A DNA stretch of 64,000 nt from the NCBI GenBank assembly GCA_031291615.1, contig JARLIS010000006.1, forward strand, positions 1-64,000. The letters run 5' to 3'. The notes beneath the pieces were generated by a model. The model was not told the origin of the DNA. It worked only from the letters and a program-made list of their open reading frames with translations, and did not search any database. Shown piece by piece: positions 1 through 10,049 of the stretch. Within the stretch, counting starts at the first letter, position 1. Each line of letters starts with the position of its first letter. Both the position numbers and the translations under genes were made by a program. The DNA is from Parvibaculum sp. GTDB taxonomy: Bacteria; Pseudomonadota; Alphaproteobacteria; Parvibaculales; Parvibaculaceae.

Positions 1-2
1 TG

Positions 3-164
3 AAGTTCGCGGCGCAGGGACCGCGCGTCTTCGAACTGGTCGACGGTATTTACCGCCGGGAGTTTGCGTGTGGCTTCTGTCGCGACGAGAGCGGAGAAGG
101 CCCTCACCCTCCCGCGCATACAGCGCGGGCCCCTCCCTCTCCCCGTGGGAGAGGGAGGGGTTGA
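3..164 (+). CDS. 3' end of an unidentified gene, running into an intergenic repeat (partial)
   Basis: An open frame enters from the left edge and stops at 162-164. Its first ~22 residues (KFAAQGPRVFELVDGIYRRE) read like ordinary protein. From about position 97 the frame runs through a palindromic repeat, giving a Pro/Arg/Gly-rich tail (GPHPPAHTARAPPSP) that is clearly repeat-derived. The true stop may therefore have been lost when the repeat inserted, or the real gene may use another frame. The family cannot be told from 53 residues. Confidence 0.4.
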   Translation, partial: KFAAQGPRVFELVDGIYRREFACGFCRDESGEGPHPPAHTARAPPSPRGRGRG

Positions 165-286
165 AGCGCCAATCCCATCTCTAGCCCTCTCCCATTGGGA
201 GAGGGTTGGGTGAGGGTCTTCGTTCCATTGGGCGCTGAAAAGAAAGACGAGGATGGCCCGGACGAGCCGGGCCATGACGGGTGAGG
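97..286. repeat. Composite palindromic intergenic repeat, copy 1
   Basis: Three units follow one another. Unit A (97-165) carries the inverted core CCCGCGC...GCGCGGG and the mirrored CCCTCCCTCTCCCC/GGGGAGAGGG arms. Unit B (181-220) is CCCTCTCCC...GGGAGAGGG. Unit C (about 240-286) is the GGCCCGGACGAGCCGGGCC palindrome. The same order recurs at 5555-5741, single A units lie at 5755-5817 and 6495-6557, and a reversed C unit lies near 35136. Such non-coding palindromic repeats are common in alphaproteobacterial intergenic DNA. Confidence 0.8.
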
Positions 287-304
287 TGGAGGTGAGGGCC
301 TTTC

Positions 305-1474
305 CTACTTCTTCGCGTAGGCCTTCAGCCGTGCGCTCGACTCCGCGAGGATTGCGTCCTGCTTGCAGAAGCAGAAGCGCGCGAGGTGGCGCGGCGCGTG
401 GGCAGCGTTCGGGGCGTAGAAGGCGGACAGGGGAATCGCGGCGACTTTCGCCTTGATGGTGATGTCGCGGCAGAATTCCTCGTCGGTGCCGTTGAAGCCC
501 AAGGGGCGGAAATCGGCGCTGATGAAGTAGGTGCCGTTCGTCGGCAGCACGTCGAAGCCCGCGTCTTTCAACCCGGCGGCGAGGATGTCGCGCTTGGCTT
601 CGAGCGAGGCGGCGAGGCCTGCAAAATAGCTGTCGTCCTTGCCGAGGCCGAAGGCGATGGCGGTCTGGGTTGCGGGCGCGGTGGTGAAGGTCACGAACTG
701 GTGGGCCTTCATGATGGGCGTCATCAGATGCTCGGGGCCGGTGATGTAGCCGATCTTCCAGCCGGTGAGCGAGAAGGTCTTTCCCGCCGAGCCGATGCGG
801 ACGCAGCGCTCGGCCATGCCGGGCAGCGTCATCAGCGGAATGTGTTTGTGACCGGAGAAGACGAGGTGCTCATAGACCTCGTCGCAGACGGCATAGGCGT
901 CGTGCTTCACCAGAAGCGCCGCGATGGCGTCGAGCTCGGCGCGGGTGAAGACCTTGCCGGTCGGGTTCATCGGCGTGTTGAGAAGGATGAGCTTGGTCTT
1001 CGAGGTGAAGGCGGCGGCGAGCCTGTCGAGCGGCAGCGTCCAGTGCGGCGGCTCAAGGGCCACGGTGACGATCTTCGCGCCGACGGCTTCGATGACGGGC
1101 TTGTAGCTGTCATAGGCCGGTTCGATGAGGATCGCCTCGTCGCCCGGATTGAGCAGCGCCATCAGGCAGTCGTTCAAGGCTTCGGTCGCGCCGGACGTGA
1201 CGAGCACCTGCTTCTGCCAGTCGACGTCGAGGCCGTAGAAGCGCTTGTTGGCGGCGGCGACCGCCTGGCGGAGCGCGGGCAGGCCCGGCATGGGCGGGTA
1301 CTGGTTCGGACCGTCGATCAGCGCCTTCGCGGCGACGGCGCGCACATCGTCAGGGCCTTCGTCGTCCGGGAAGCCCTGCCCCAGATTGATCGCGCCATGT
1401 TCGGCGGCAAGCGCCGACATGACGGTGAAGATGGTCGTTCCAAGGCCCGAGAACACATGATTGGCCGGCCGCAT
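305..1474 (-). CDS. PLP-dependent aminotransferase, class I/II
   Basis: A fold-type I aminotransferase of 389 residues. The PLP-binding lysine is in SAGKTFSLTGWK (about K232), the substrate motif NLGQGFPD is at 30-37, NPTGK is at 170-174 and the cofactor Asp is in YAVCDEVYEH (about D198). The N-terminal NLGQGFPD signature is shared with methionine/kynurenine-type aminotransferases (YbdL/KAT-like), so transamination of Met, Phe or a similar amino acid is likely; the substrate is not fixed by sequence. The start at 1474 is chosen because GAGGAGCGAGGGG lies directly upstream and the protein match begins there; a longer frame to 1552 is open but has no ribosome site. It stands alone, divergent from glnB. 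Confidence 0.88.
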   Translation of the reverse strand: MRPANHVFSGLGTTIFTVMSALAAEHGAINLGQGFPDDEGPDDVRAVAAKALIDGPNQYPPMPGLPALRQAVAAANKRFYGLDVDWQKQVLVTSGATEALNDCLMALLNPGDEAILIEPAYDSYKPVIEAVGAKIVTVALEPPHWTLPLDRLAAAFTSKTKLILLNTPMNPTGKVFTRAELDAIAALLVKHDAYAVCDEVYEHLVFSGHKHIPLMTLPGMAERCVRIGSAGKTFSLTGWKIGYITGPEHLMTPIMKAHQFVTFTTAPATQTAIAFGLGKDDSYFAGLAASLEAKRDILAAGLKDAGFDVLPTNGTYFISADFRPLGFNGTDEEFCRDITIKAKVAAIPLSAFYAPNAAHAPRHLARFCFCKQDAILAESSARLKAYAKK

Positions 1475-1617
1475 CCCCTCGCTCCTCAAAACTTGTTCGC
1501 GCCCCTCTTTACGGCGGCGCGCGAGGATGTCAAAGAGCGTCACGCCGCGCAAATCGCCACAAAAACAGGACGTTGCCTATTTTTTAATCAACGTGACTAT
1601 AAATCGCTCAATTGCCA

Positions 1618-1634
1618 TGCGCGTAATTCGGGCA
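1618..1634 (+). promoter_or_regulatory. Possible NtrC-binding site
   Basis: TGC, eleven bases, then GCA (TGCGCGTAATTCGGGCA), the spacing of the NtrC consensus TGCACC-N5-GGTGCA, with weak agreement in the inner bases. It sits about 75 bp upstream of the sigma-54 promoter, the distance expected of an enhancer. Only one site is seen, so this is tentative. Confidence 0.3.
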
Positions 1635-1655
1635 AATTTTATCCACAGACCGTAG

Positions 1656-2102
<447 letters not shown>

Positions 2103-2169
2103 ACGCGGTTTGTCCGCAGACTAACGAAAACAATTCACCTCACAGTTACCTAACACGGGGAACGACGAC

Positions 2170-3579
<1,410 letters not shown>

Positions 3580-3601
3580 CCGGACGCACGAGACCGCAAG
3601 G

Positions 3602-3634
3602 AAAGGGCCGGAGGAAACTCCGGCCCTTTTCATT
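3602..3634 (+). terminator. Rho-independent terminator of glnBA
   Basis: A perfect 12-bp stem (AAAGGGCCGGAG, loop GAAA, CTCCGGCCCTTT) followed by TTTTCATTT, 23 bp after the glnA stop. Confidence 0.9.
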
Positions 3635-4237
3635 TGTATGCAGATTTTTATATTAATCCCTATACGGATTTATTAGGGCAACGCTGTTGACTCAATATCG
3701 CCGCAGGGATTCCGGTGCGATTTCTGTTGACGTTCCGTGCCGTGCAGGCCTAGCCTTTTTATGACGAAACGAACGGAGGAGGTTCTGAAGATGGCTCCAC
3801 CGACGCAAGGAAAGCTCTGAAAGATCAGAAACTTTCCGTACATCGCAAAGCCTGCCGCGTTCTTACCGCGTGACCGGTCAGCAAACCGTTTAGGCCAGAG
3901 AGCGCAAACATACACTGACGCCCGCGTTACGCACATTGAGTGCGCAGGCGAGACTACGATGGAATGGCCCGGCTCATCAGCCAGGGCGAGTGCGAGCAGC
4001 ACATCCATGATGCAACCCCGCGAGGGAACGCCCGACAGGATCATCCGGGGCTTCCGTTTGAGCGGGGTTGCGCATATGAGAAATCCCCACTGAAATTATC
4101 GAACTTCGTCCCTATTTCCCTTCGGTCGGGCTTGATCCGGCGCAATGACGCCCGCTTGTGCGGCGGTCCAGCATTGCGGCGGCGGCAGACGGCAGCTAGC
4201 GTCGGCGGCGGAAGCTGCCGAACCAAACGAGGGATTT
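3635..4237. other. 600-bp gap without a convincing gene; holds an inverted repeat
   Basis: No open frame here resembles a known protein or has a good ribosome site. A weak promoter-like pair (TTGACG at 3727, 18-bp spacer, TAGCCT) points rightward. At 4012-4021 and 4062-4071 lies a perfect 10-bp inverted repeat (GCAACCCCGC / GCGGGGTTGC) separated by 40 bp, which could form a long stem-loop upstream of lemA. Confidence 0.45.
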
Positions 4238-4831
4238 ATGTCGAACGGACGCATTGTTCTCCTGAGCATTCTGGGCGTCATCGCGCTTGTCGCGGTGTGG
4301 ATTTTCTCCAACATCAACACCATTCCCCGCCAGGACGAGGCGGCGAACGCGGCCTGGAGCCAGGTGCTGAACCAGTATCAGCGCCGCGCGGACCTCGTGC
4401 CGAACCTCGTCGCTACGGTGAAGGGTTATGCGGCGCATGAGGAAAAGGTGCTGACGGAAGTGACCAATGCGCGCGCGCATGTGGGCCAGATCGCAACGCC
4501 CGATCCGAACGATCCGAAGGCCGTGGCGAATTACGAAGCGGCGCAGCGCGAGCTTGGCGGGGCGCTGTCGCGGCTGCTCGTCGTCTCGGAGAATTATCCC
4601 CAGCTCAAGGCGAACGAGAATTTCCTGACGCTGCAATCGCAGCTCGAAGGCGCGGAGAACCGCATCTCGGTGGCGCGGCGCGATTACATTCAGGCCGTGC
4701 AGACCTACAACACGACGCTTCGGACCTTTCCGGGACGGCTCATCGCGTCGCTCTTTTACAGCGACATGAAACCGCGCGCGAATTTCACGGCGGATGTCGG
4801 CGCGGAAAAAGCCCCGCAGGTGCAGTTCTGA
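4238..4831 (+). CDS. lemA: LemA family protein
   Basis: A 197-residue LemA-type protein. It has one N-terminal membrane segment (about residues 5-24, IVLLSILGVIALVAVWIFS), then the family hallmark region RQDEAANAAWSQVLNQYQRRADLVPNLV and a predicted all-helical periplasmic or cytosolic bundle. The biochemical function of the family is unknown. The start at 4238 gives the typical length and is preceded by GAGGG. Its stop overlaps the start of the next gene (TGATG), so the two are translationally coupled; LemA next to a TPM-domain protein is a recurrent bacterial pair. Confidence 0.93.
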   Translation: MSNGRIVLLSILGVIALVAVWIFSNINTIPRQDEAANAAWSQVLNQYQRRADLVPNLVATVKGYAAHEEKVLTEVTNARAHVGQIATPDPNDPKAVANYEAAQRELGGALSRLLVVSENYPQLKANENFLTLQSQLEGAENRISVARRDYIQAVQTYNTTLRTFPGRLIASLFYSDMKPRANFTADVGAEKAPQVQF

Positions 4832-5547
4832 TGAAACGGCTCGCCGCCCTCGCCTTCGTCCTGGCCGTCGCCTTCGGCGCCGCGCCAGTCATGGCGGACG
4901 TCAAGGCGCCGGCGCTGACGGGACGCGTGGTGGACGATGCGCATGTGCTGCCGCCCGATGAGATTGCGCGGCTCGACGCAATGCTTGCGGGGCATGAGGC
5001 GAAGACGACCAATCAGGTGGTTGTCGCAACCGTCGCCTCGCTCGACGGCAACGACGTCCAGACTTACGCCAATGAAGTGTTCCGCGCCTGGAAGCTCGGG
5101 CAGAAGGACAAGAATAACGGCGTGCTGTTTCTCATCGCGCCCAACGAGCGCGAGATGCGGATTGAGGTGGGCTACGGGCTTGAGGGCGAGCTCACCGACG
5201 CGATTTCATCGCAGATCATCCGGGAGATCGTGACGCCGAAATTCAAGGCGGGCGATCTACCGGGCGGCATCGAGGCGGGCGCGAATGCCATCGTGACGGT
5301 GCTGGGCGGCGGCGCGCTGCCGCCGCCGCGTGGCGGACAGCAACAGGATGACGGCTGGCAGGGATGGATGTTCCTGCTGATCTTCCTCGGCATCTGGATT
5401 TTCGCCTTCGTCAATCGCGGGCGACGCACCGGCATCTGGTGGGGCGGCGGCGGATTTGGCGGCGGCGGATTCGGAGGCGGTGGCGGCGGCGGTTTCGGCG
5501 GCGGGGGCGGAAGCTCCGGCGGCGGCGGCGCGAGCGGACGCTGGTGA
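4831..5547 (+). CDS. TPM-domain membrane protein with Gly-rich tail (YgcG-like)
   Basis: 238 residues: a signal peptide (about 1-22, LAFVLAVAFGAAPVMA), a TPM domain (about 30-155, with GRVVDDAHVLPPDEIARLD and EMRIEVGYGLEGELTDA), a membrane helix (about 172-190, MFLLIFLGIWIFAFVN), then a tail made almost wholly of Gly with Phe and Ser. TPM proteins are membrane-anchored with the domain outside the cytoplasm; some act in photosystem or envelope maintenance, but here the role is unknown. It overlaps lemA by one base and is followed immediately by the palindromic repeat cluster. Confidence 0.9.
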   Translation: MKRLAALAFVLAVAFGAAPVMADVKAPALTGRVVDDAHVLPPDEIARLDAMLAGHEAKTTNQVVVATVASLDGNDVQTYANEVFRAWKLGQKDKNNGVLFLIAPNEREMRIEVGYGLEGELTDAISSQIIREIVTPKFKAGDLPGGIEAGANAIVTVLGGGALPPPRGGQQQDDGWQGWMFLLIFLGIWIFAFVNRGRRTGIWWGGGGFGGGGFGGGGGGGFGGGGGSSGGGGASGRW

Positions 5548-5554
5548 GGCGCTG

Positions 5555-5741
5555 AAGGCCCTCACCCTCCCGCGCTTATAGCGCGGGCCCCTCCCTCTCC
5601 CAAGGGGAGAGGGGTTGATGAGTCCGCTGTTCCTAGCCCTCTCCCGTTGGGAGAGGGTTGGGTGGGGACTTTGGTCCATGGCTTCGAAGAAAAGACGTGG
5701 ATGGCCCGGACGAGCCGGGCCATGACGGGTGAGGTGGAGGC
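5555..5741. repeat. Composite palindromic intergenic repeat, copy 2
   Basis: Same A-B-C order as at 97-286: unit A 5555-5618, unit B 5633-5669, unit C about 5687-5741 with GGCCCGGACGAGCCGGGCC. It starts 7 bp after the stop of the TPM gene. Confidence 0.85.
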
Positions 5742-5754
5742 GTGGGACTATCGT

Positions 5755-5817
5755 AAGGCCCTCACCCTCCCGCGCTTGTCGCGCGGGCCCCTCCCTCTCC
5801 CGAGGGGAGAGGGGTTT
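5755..5817. repeat. Palindromic intergenic repeat, unit A alone
   Basis: A third A unit (CCCGCGCTTGTCGCGCGGG core followed by CCCTCTCCC/GGGGAGAGGGG arms), in direct orientation to copy 2 and ending 10 bp before the stop of the leftward beta-lactamase-fold gene, so it may act as that gene's 3' hairpin. Confidence 0.85.
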
Positions 5818-5827
5818 TAGGTAGGCG

Positions 5828-6460
5828 TCAGTCGGCGAGGCTGCGGTCTAGGGATTTGAAGATGGCGGCGCGGGATTTGGCGTCGACTTCGAACCAGGGA
5901 ACGGGCGTCGATGCGAATGAGTTCGACAGGATGACGTCGAAGCTCACTTTGGAGAGCGCTTGCATGGTCTTGCGCATCTGGGCGCGGTTCACCTTCGTCA
6001 CCCAATATTTCCATTCGCCGTCGACGGGCACGATCGTGTCGCCGATGAAAAGAAATTTCCGGCCTGCCTTCGTCCAGAGATAGGAAAACGCGCCGCGTGT
6101 GTGGCCGGGCGTCGGGATGATTTCGATCTCGGGCGTCAACGCCGCGGGCTCGAAGGGGAGCGGCGCGGCGATGTCGATGCCCTTTTTCATCAGCACCGCC
6201 GCTTCGATGGAGGAACAACTGAGAGGCACGCCGAGGCGTTTTGCCAGCGCCTCCGTATGCGGAAAGGCGTGATGGCGGTCGCCAAGCATCATGTGCGCGA
6301 CCTTGCCCGCCGCCGCGATGTCCTTCTGCCGCGCGGGCGTGTCGGCCTTGGTGGCGAAGAGGATGTTTCCCGCCTTGCGCTTGATGAGATAGGTGAAGGG
6401 CGTTTTCCCGTCGGGCCGGTCGGGGCCGATGACGAAGAGCGAGGGGAATATCTCTTTCAT
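5828..6460 (-). CDS. Metallo-beta-lactamase-fold hydrolase with degenerate metal site
   Basis: A 210-residue MBL-fold protein: GDRHHAFPH (about 60-68) where HxHxDH is expected, PTPGHTRGAFSYL (about 117-129) and FIGDTIVP (about 138-145). The first histidine cluster is altered (DRHHA instead of HxHxDH), while the later His and Asp ligands remain, so either one metal site is lost or the family uses a variant motif. The substrate is unknown. Start at 6460 is chosen for the GGAGG seven bases upstream; the frame is open to 6505. Repeat A units flank it on both sides. Confidence 0.8.
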   Translation of the reverse strand: MKEIFPSLFVIGPDRPDGKTPFTYLIKRKAGNILFATKADTPARQKDIAAAGKVAHMMLGDRHHAFPHTEALAKRLGVPLSCSSIEAAVLMKKGIDIAAPLPFEPAALTPEIEIIPTPGHTRGAFSYLWTKAGRKFLFIGDTIVPVDGEWKYWVTKVNRAQMRKTMQALSKVSFDVILSNSFASTPVPWFEVDAKSRAAIFKSLDRSLAD

Positions 6461-6494
6461 ATCGACCTCCGGTTCATCGGGCGGGAGCGGCAGA

Positions 6495-6557
6495 AAGGCC
6501 CTCACCCTCCGGCGCTTGCAGCGCGGGCCCCCCCTCTCCCAAGGGGAGAGGGGTTGA
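6495..6557. repeat. Palindromic intergenic repeat, unit A, copy 4
   Basis: CCCTCCGGCGC...GCGCGGGCC followed by CCCTCTCCCAAGGGGAGAGGG. It lies between the stop of the oxidoreductase gene and the start of the beta-lactamase-fold gene, both read leftward. Confidence 0.85.
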
Positions 6558-6562
6558 AGGGT

Positions 6563-7867
6563 TCATCGCACCAGTGCGGCGGCCGCCTTCGCCTCGTTCT
6601 TTGCGTAGTCGCGGAAGGCCTTGAAGACGCCGAGGTGTTTGTCGGGGTCCTTGCCCTCGCCCATGCGGAGGAGTTGCAGGCAGAACCAGCCCTGCTGGCC
6701 CCAGCCGTTCAGCGCCTTCATGATGTTGAAATAGCTGTGCGGGCCGAGGATGCCGGGGCCGATGCGCAGCGTTTTCTCGTAGGCCGGAATGTCGCGGACC
6801 TGGCCGCAGAGAAGGCGCGCGGGCGCGGAAGGATCGACGCAGAGCGGGCGCGCGACGCCGACCACATCCATGGTGGCGGAGGCGAGCGCGGCGTTCATTC
6901 CCGCCACGGTGCGGAAGCCGCCCGTGACCATGAGCGGCAGTTTGACGGCGGCGCGGATGTCCCTGGCGTATTCGAGGAAATAGGCTTCGCGCGCGATGGT
7001 GCTTTCCTTGCGCGTCTCGGCTTTCTCGGGATGGAGCGTCAGATCGTCGAGGCCGACGAGGCGCGGCTGCTCATAGGTGCCGCCCGAGATTTCGAGGAGG
7101 TCGAGCGCTTCGTCGTTCAACCACGAGGCGACCCTGATCGAGTCTTCGTGGCTGAAGCCGCCGCGCTGGAAATCCGCCGAGTTGAGTTTGACGGAAATGG
7201 GGAAGTCCGCGCCGACCGCCTTGCGCACGGCGCGCACGGTTTCGAGGAGAAGGCGGGCGCGGTTTTCAAGGCTGCCGCCCCATTCGTCGGTGCGGTTGTT
7301 GACGTCGGGAGAGAGGAATTCCGAAATCAGGTAGCCATGCGCGCCGTGGATCTGCACGCCCGTAAAGCCCGTGTCGCGGGCGACGGTTGCCACATGGGCG
7401 AAGCGGCGGATGACGTCTTCGATTTCGGCGCCGGTCATGGCGCGGGGCTTGCCGAATTGCGCGCCCGGCATGTCGAGCGGCTTATCGGAAGGCGCGAGAG
7501 GCTCCTTGCTCACCGAGATAGGCGTCTGGCGGCCGGCATGGCTGATCTGCATCCAGAGATGGGTGTTGTTGGCGGTACCCGCCTTGGCGTATTCGCGAAG
7601 CGCGGCGATCGCCTCATTCGACTGGGGCCCGTCGATGGCGACGTTGCCGGGGCGCTCCATATAACGGCGGTCGATCTGGACGTTGCCGGTGAGCAGCATG
7701 CCCGCCCCGCCCTCGGCCCAGCGGCGATAGAGGCGGACGTGCTTCTCGGTGGCGCGGTTCTGCCCGTCGGCCAGGCCCTCAGTCATCGCGGCTTTGGCGA
7801 TGCGGTTTTTCAACGTTGCGCCGCAGGGCAGCGTCAGCGGCGTTGAGATGGTTATCTTGTCGGTCAT
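6563..7867 (-). CDS. NADH:flavin oxidoreductase (old yellow enzyme family)
   Basis: A 434-residue FMN TIM-barrel oxidoreductase. It has the LKNRIAKAAMTEGLAD N-terminus, the substrate-binding pair in GVQIHGAHGYLISEFLSP (about 172-190), NRTDEWGGSLENRARL, VKLNSADF, and the phosphate site MVTGGFRT...VGVARPL. Such enzymes reduce activated C=C bonds with NAD(P)H, but the substrate is unknown. The start at 7867 (MTDKITIS) has GGGGA upstream; ATG 7888 is an alternative. It is the first gene of a leftward pair, and the leader region faces parE. Confidence 0.9.
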   Translation of the reverse strand: MTDKITISTPLTLPCGATLKNRIAKAAMTEGLADGQNRATEKHVRLYRRWAEGGAGMLLTGNVQIDRRYMERPGNVAIDGPQSNEAIAALREYAKAGTANNTHLWMQISHAGRQTPISVSKEPLAPSDKPLDMPGAQFGKPRAMTGAEIEDVIRRFAHVATVARDTGFTGVQIHGAHGYLISEFLSPDVNNRTDEWGGSLENRARLLLETVRAVRKAVGADFPISVKLNSADFQRGGFSHEDSIRVASWLNDEALDLLEISGGTYEQPRLVGLDDLTLHPEKAETRKESTIAREAYFLEYARDIRAAVKLPLMVTGGFRTVAGMNAALASATMDVVGVARPLCVDPSAPARLLCGQVRDIPAYEKTLRIGPGILGPHSYFNIMKALNGWGQQGWFCLQLLRMGEGKDPDKHLGVFKAFRDYAKNEAKAAAALVR

Positions 7868-8004
7868 GTCAGCGTCCCCGGATTTCATATGGGGCGATGG
7901 TGGCACAGGCGGGAGGCGGGATGGAAGCGGGGTCAGGTTTGCTCCCCTTCCCCTCCCCGCCCTACAATCGGCGTCGAATCACCCCAGCACAGTCTTGAGT
8001 ACTC

Positions 8005-10041
8005 ATGGCCGCTCGCAAGCCGACCAAATCCGACGATAGCGACGATCTCTTTGCAGCTGCGGCCAAGGCGCCGAAGCAGGCAACCCCCAAAACGGCGAAG
8101 GCCGACAAGGGAGATGGGAGTTATTCGGCCAAGGATATCGAGGTGCTGGAGGGGCTGGAGCCGGTCAGGCGCCGCCCGGGCATGTATATCGGCGGCACCG
8201 ACGAGAAGGCGCTGCATCACCTCTTTGCCGAAGTTCTCGACAATTCGATGGACGAGGCGGTCGCGGGCCATGCCGACTGGATCGACGTGACGCTGCATGA
8301 GGACGGAAGCCTCACCGTCGCCGATAACGGGCGCGGCATTCCGGTCGATCCGCATCCGAAGTTCAAGCCGAAGTCGGCGCTCGAAGTCATTCTCACCATG
8401 CTGCATTCGGGCGGCAAGTTCGGCGGCAAGGCCTATGAGACGTCGGGCGGTTTGCACGGCGTCGGCATTTCGGTGGTGAATGCGCTTGCGGACCGCTTCG
8501 AGGTGGAGGTGGCGCGCGAGCAGGAGCTTTATACGCAGAGCTATTCGCGCGGCGTGCCGACCACGAAGCTCATCAAGCAGGGCCGCGTGCACAACCGGCG
8601 CGGCACGAAGATCACCTTTCATCCCGATGCCGAGATTTTCGGCAAGGGCTCGGGCTTCAAGCCGGGGCGGCTTTACCGCATGGCGCGGTCGAAGGCCTAT
8701 CTTTTCGGCGGCGTCGAAATCCGCTGGCATTGCGCGCCGTCGCTCATCACCGACGAGACGCCGGCCGAAGACGTGCTGCATTTTCCGGGCGGGCTTGTCG
8801 ACTTCCTGCGCGCCGAAGTCGGCTCGCGCGACTGGGTGACGGCGGAGCCCTTCGCCGGCAAGGTGTCGAAGGCGGGAAGCCACGGCTCGGTCGAATGGGC
8901 CATTGCCTGGCATGGCGGCGAAGACGGCTTCATTCATTCCTATTGCAACACCGTGCCGACCATCGAGGGCGGCACGCATGAGGCGGGATTGCGCGCGGCG
9001 CTGCTGAGGGGCCTGCGCGCCTATGCCGACATGACCGGCAATAAGAAGGCCGGGCAGATACAGGCGGAAGACATTCTGGGCACCGCGTCGGCGCTGCTGT
9101 CGGTCTTCATCCGCGAGCCGGAATTTCAGGGACAGACGAAAGAAAAGCTCGCAAGTCCCGAAGCGCAAAGGCTTGTCGAGAAAGCCATCGGCGATCACTT
9201 CGACCATTGGTTGACGGCGGCGCCGCAGACGGCGACCAAACTGCTCGACTGGGTGATCGACCGTTCGGAAGAACGGCTGAGGCGGCGGCAGGAGAAAGAC
9301 GTTGCGCGGAAAACGGCGACGCGGAAGCTGCGCCTGCCCGGCAAGCTCGCCGATTGCGCGCAGGCGGGCGCGGAAGGCTCGGAGCTTTTCATCGTCGAAG
9401 GCGATTCGGCCGGCGGCTCGGCCAAGCAGGCGCGCGACCGCTCGAGCCAGGCGATCCTGCCTCTGCGCGGCAAGATATTGAACGTCGCGTCGGCGACGGG
9501 CGCGAAGATGCAGGCGAACCAGCAGATCGCCGATCTCATTCAGGCGCTCGGCGTGAGGACCGGCTCGCATTACCGCGACGAGGATTTGCGCTACGAGAAG
9601 GTCATCATCATGACCGACGCCGATGTGGATGGCGCGCATATCGCGTCGCTGCTCATCACCTTCTTCTATCAGGAGATGCCCGAGCTCATCCGGCAGGGGC
9701 ATCTCTATCTCGCCGTGCCGCCGCTCTACAAGCTGGCGCAGGGCGGCAAGACGGCCTATGCGCGCGACGACGCGCATAAGGACGAGCTGTTAAAGAAAGA
9801 GTTTAACGGCAGGGGCAAGGTGGAGATCAGTCGATTCAAGGGCTTGGGAGAAATGCTTCCCGCACAGCTCAAGGAGACGACGATGATTCGCGCCAAGCGC
9901 ACGCTGCTGCGCGTGACCGTGCCGGTGGATGAAGCGAACGAAACGCGCGGCGCCGTCGACAGGCTGATGGGCAACAAGCCGGAGCTGAGATTTCAGTTCA
10001 TCCAGGAACGCGCGGCGTTTGCCAAGGATCTCGATATCTGA
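8005..10041 (+). CDS. parE: DNA topoisomerase IV subunit B
   Basis: 678 residues, the ATPase subunit of topoisomerase IV, which with ParC unlinks daughter chromosomes. After a low-complexity N-terminus come the GHKL ATPase motifs (LEPVRRRPGMYIGG, EVLDNSMDEAVAGHAD, GRGIPVDPHP, GGLHGVGISVVNALA), the transducer domain, and the Toprim motifs ELFIVEGDSAGGSAKQ (about 457-473) and TDADVDGAHI (about 536-545), ending with LRFQFIQERAAFAKDLDI. ParE rather than GyrB is chosen because the C-terminus is short and LFGGVEIRW and similar ParE segments are present. It stands alone and converges on the histidine kinase. Confidence 0.95.
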   Translation: MAARKPTKSDDSDDLFAAAAKAPKQATPKTAKADKGDGSYSAKDIEVLEGLEPVRRRPGMYIGGTDEKALHHLFAEVLDNSMDEAVAGHADWIDVTLHEDGSLTVADNGRGIPVDPHPKFKPKSALEVILTMLHSGGKFGGKAYETSGGLHGVGISVVNALADRFEVEVAREQELYTQSYSRGVPTTKLIKQGRVHNRRGTKITFHPDAEIFGKGSGFKPGRLYRMARSKAYLFGGVEIRWHCAPSLITDETPAEDVLHFPGGLVDFLRAEVGSRDWVTAEPFAGKVSKAGSHGSVEWAIAWHGGEDGFIHSYCNTVPTIEGGTHEAGLRAALLRGLRAYADMTGNKKAGQIQAEDILGTASALLSVFIREPEFQGQTKEKLASPEAQRLVEKAIGDHFDHWLTAAPQTATKLLDWVIDRSEERLRRRQEKDVARKTATRKLRLPGKLADCAQAGAEGSELFIVEGDSAGGSAKQARDRSSQAILPLRGKILNVASATGAKMQANQQIADLIQALGVRTGSHYRDEDLRYEKVIIMTDADVDGAHIASLLITFFYQEMPELIRQGHLYLAVPPLYKLAQGGKTAYARDDAHKDELLKKEFNGRGKVEISRFKGLGEMLPAQLKETTMIRAKRTLLRVTVPVDEANETRGAVDRLMGNKPELRFQFIQERAAFAKDLDI

Positions 10042-10049
10042 GCTCGAGG

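Noticed and set aside
3673..4044. A 123-codon leftward frame after glnA
   Set aside because: No family resemblance, no ribosome site, and odd composition; treated as non-coding.
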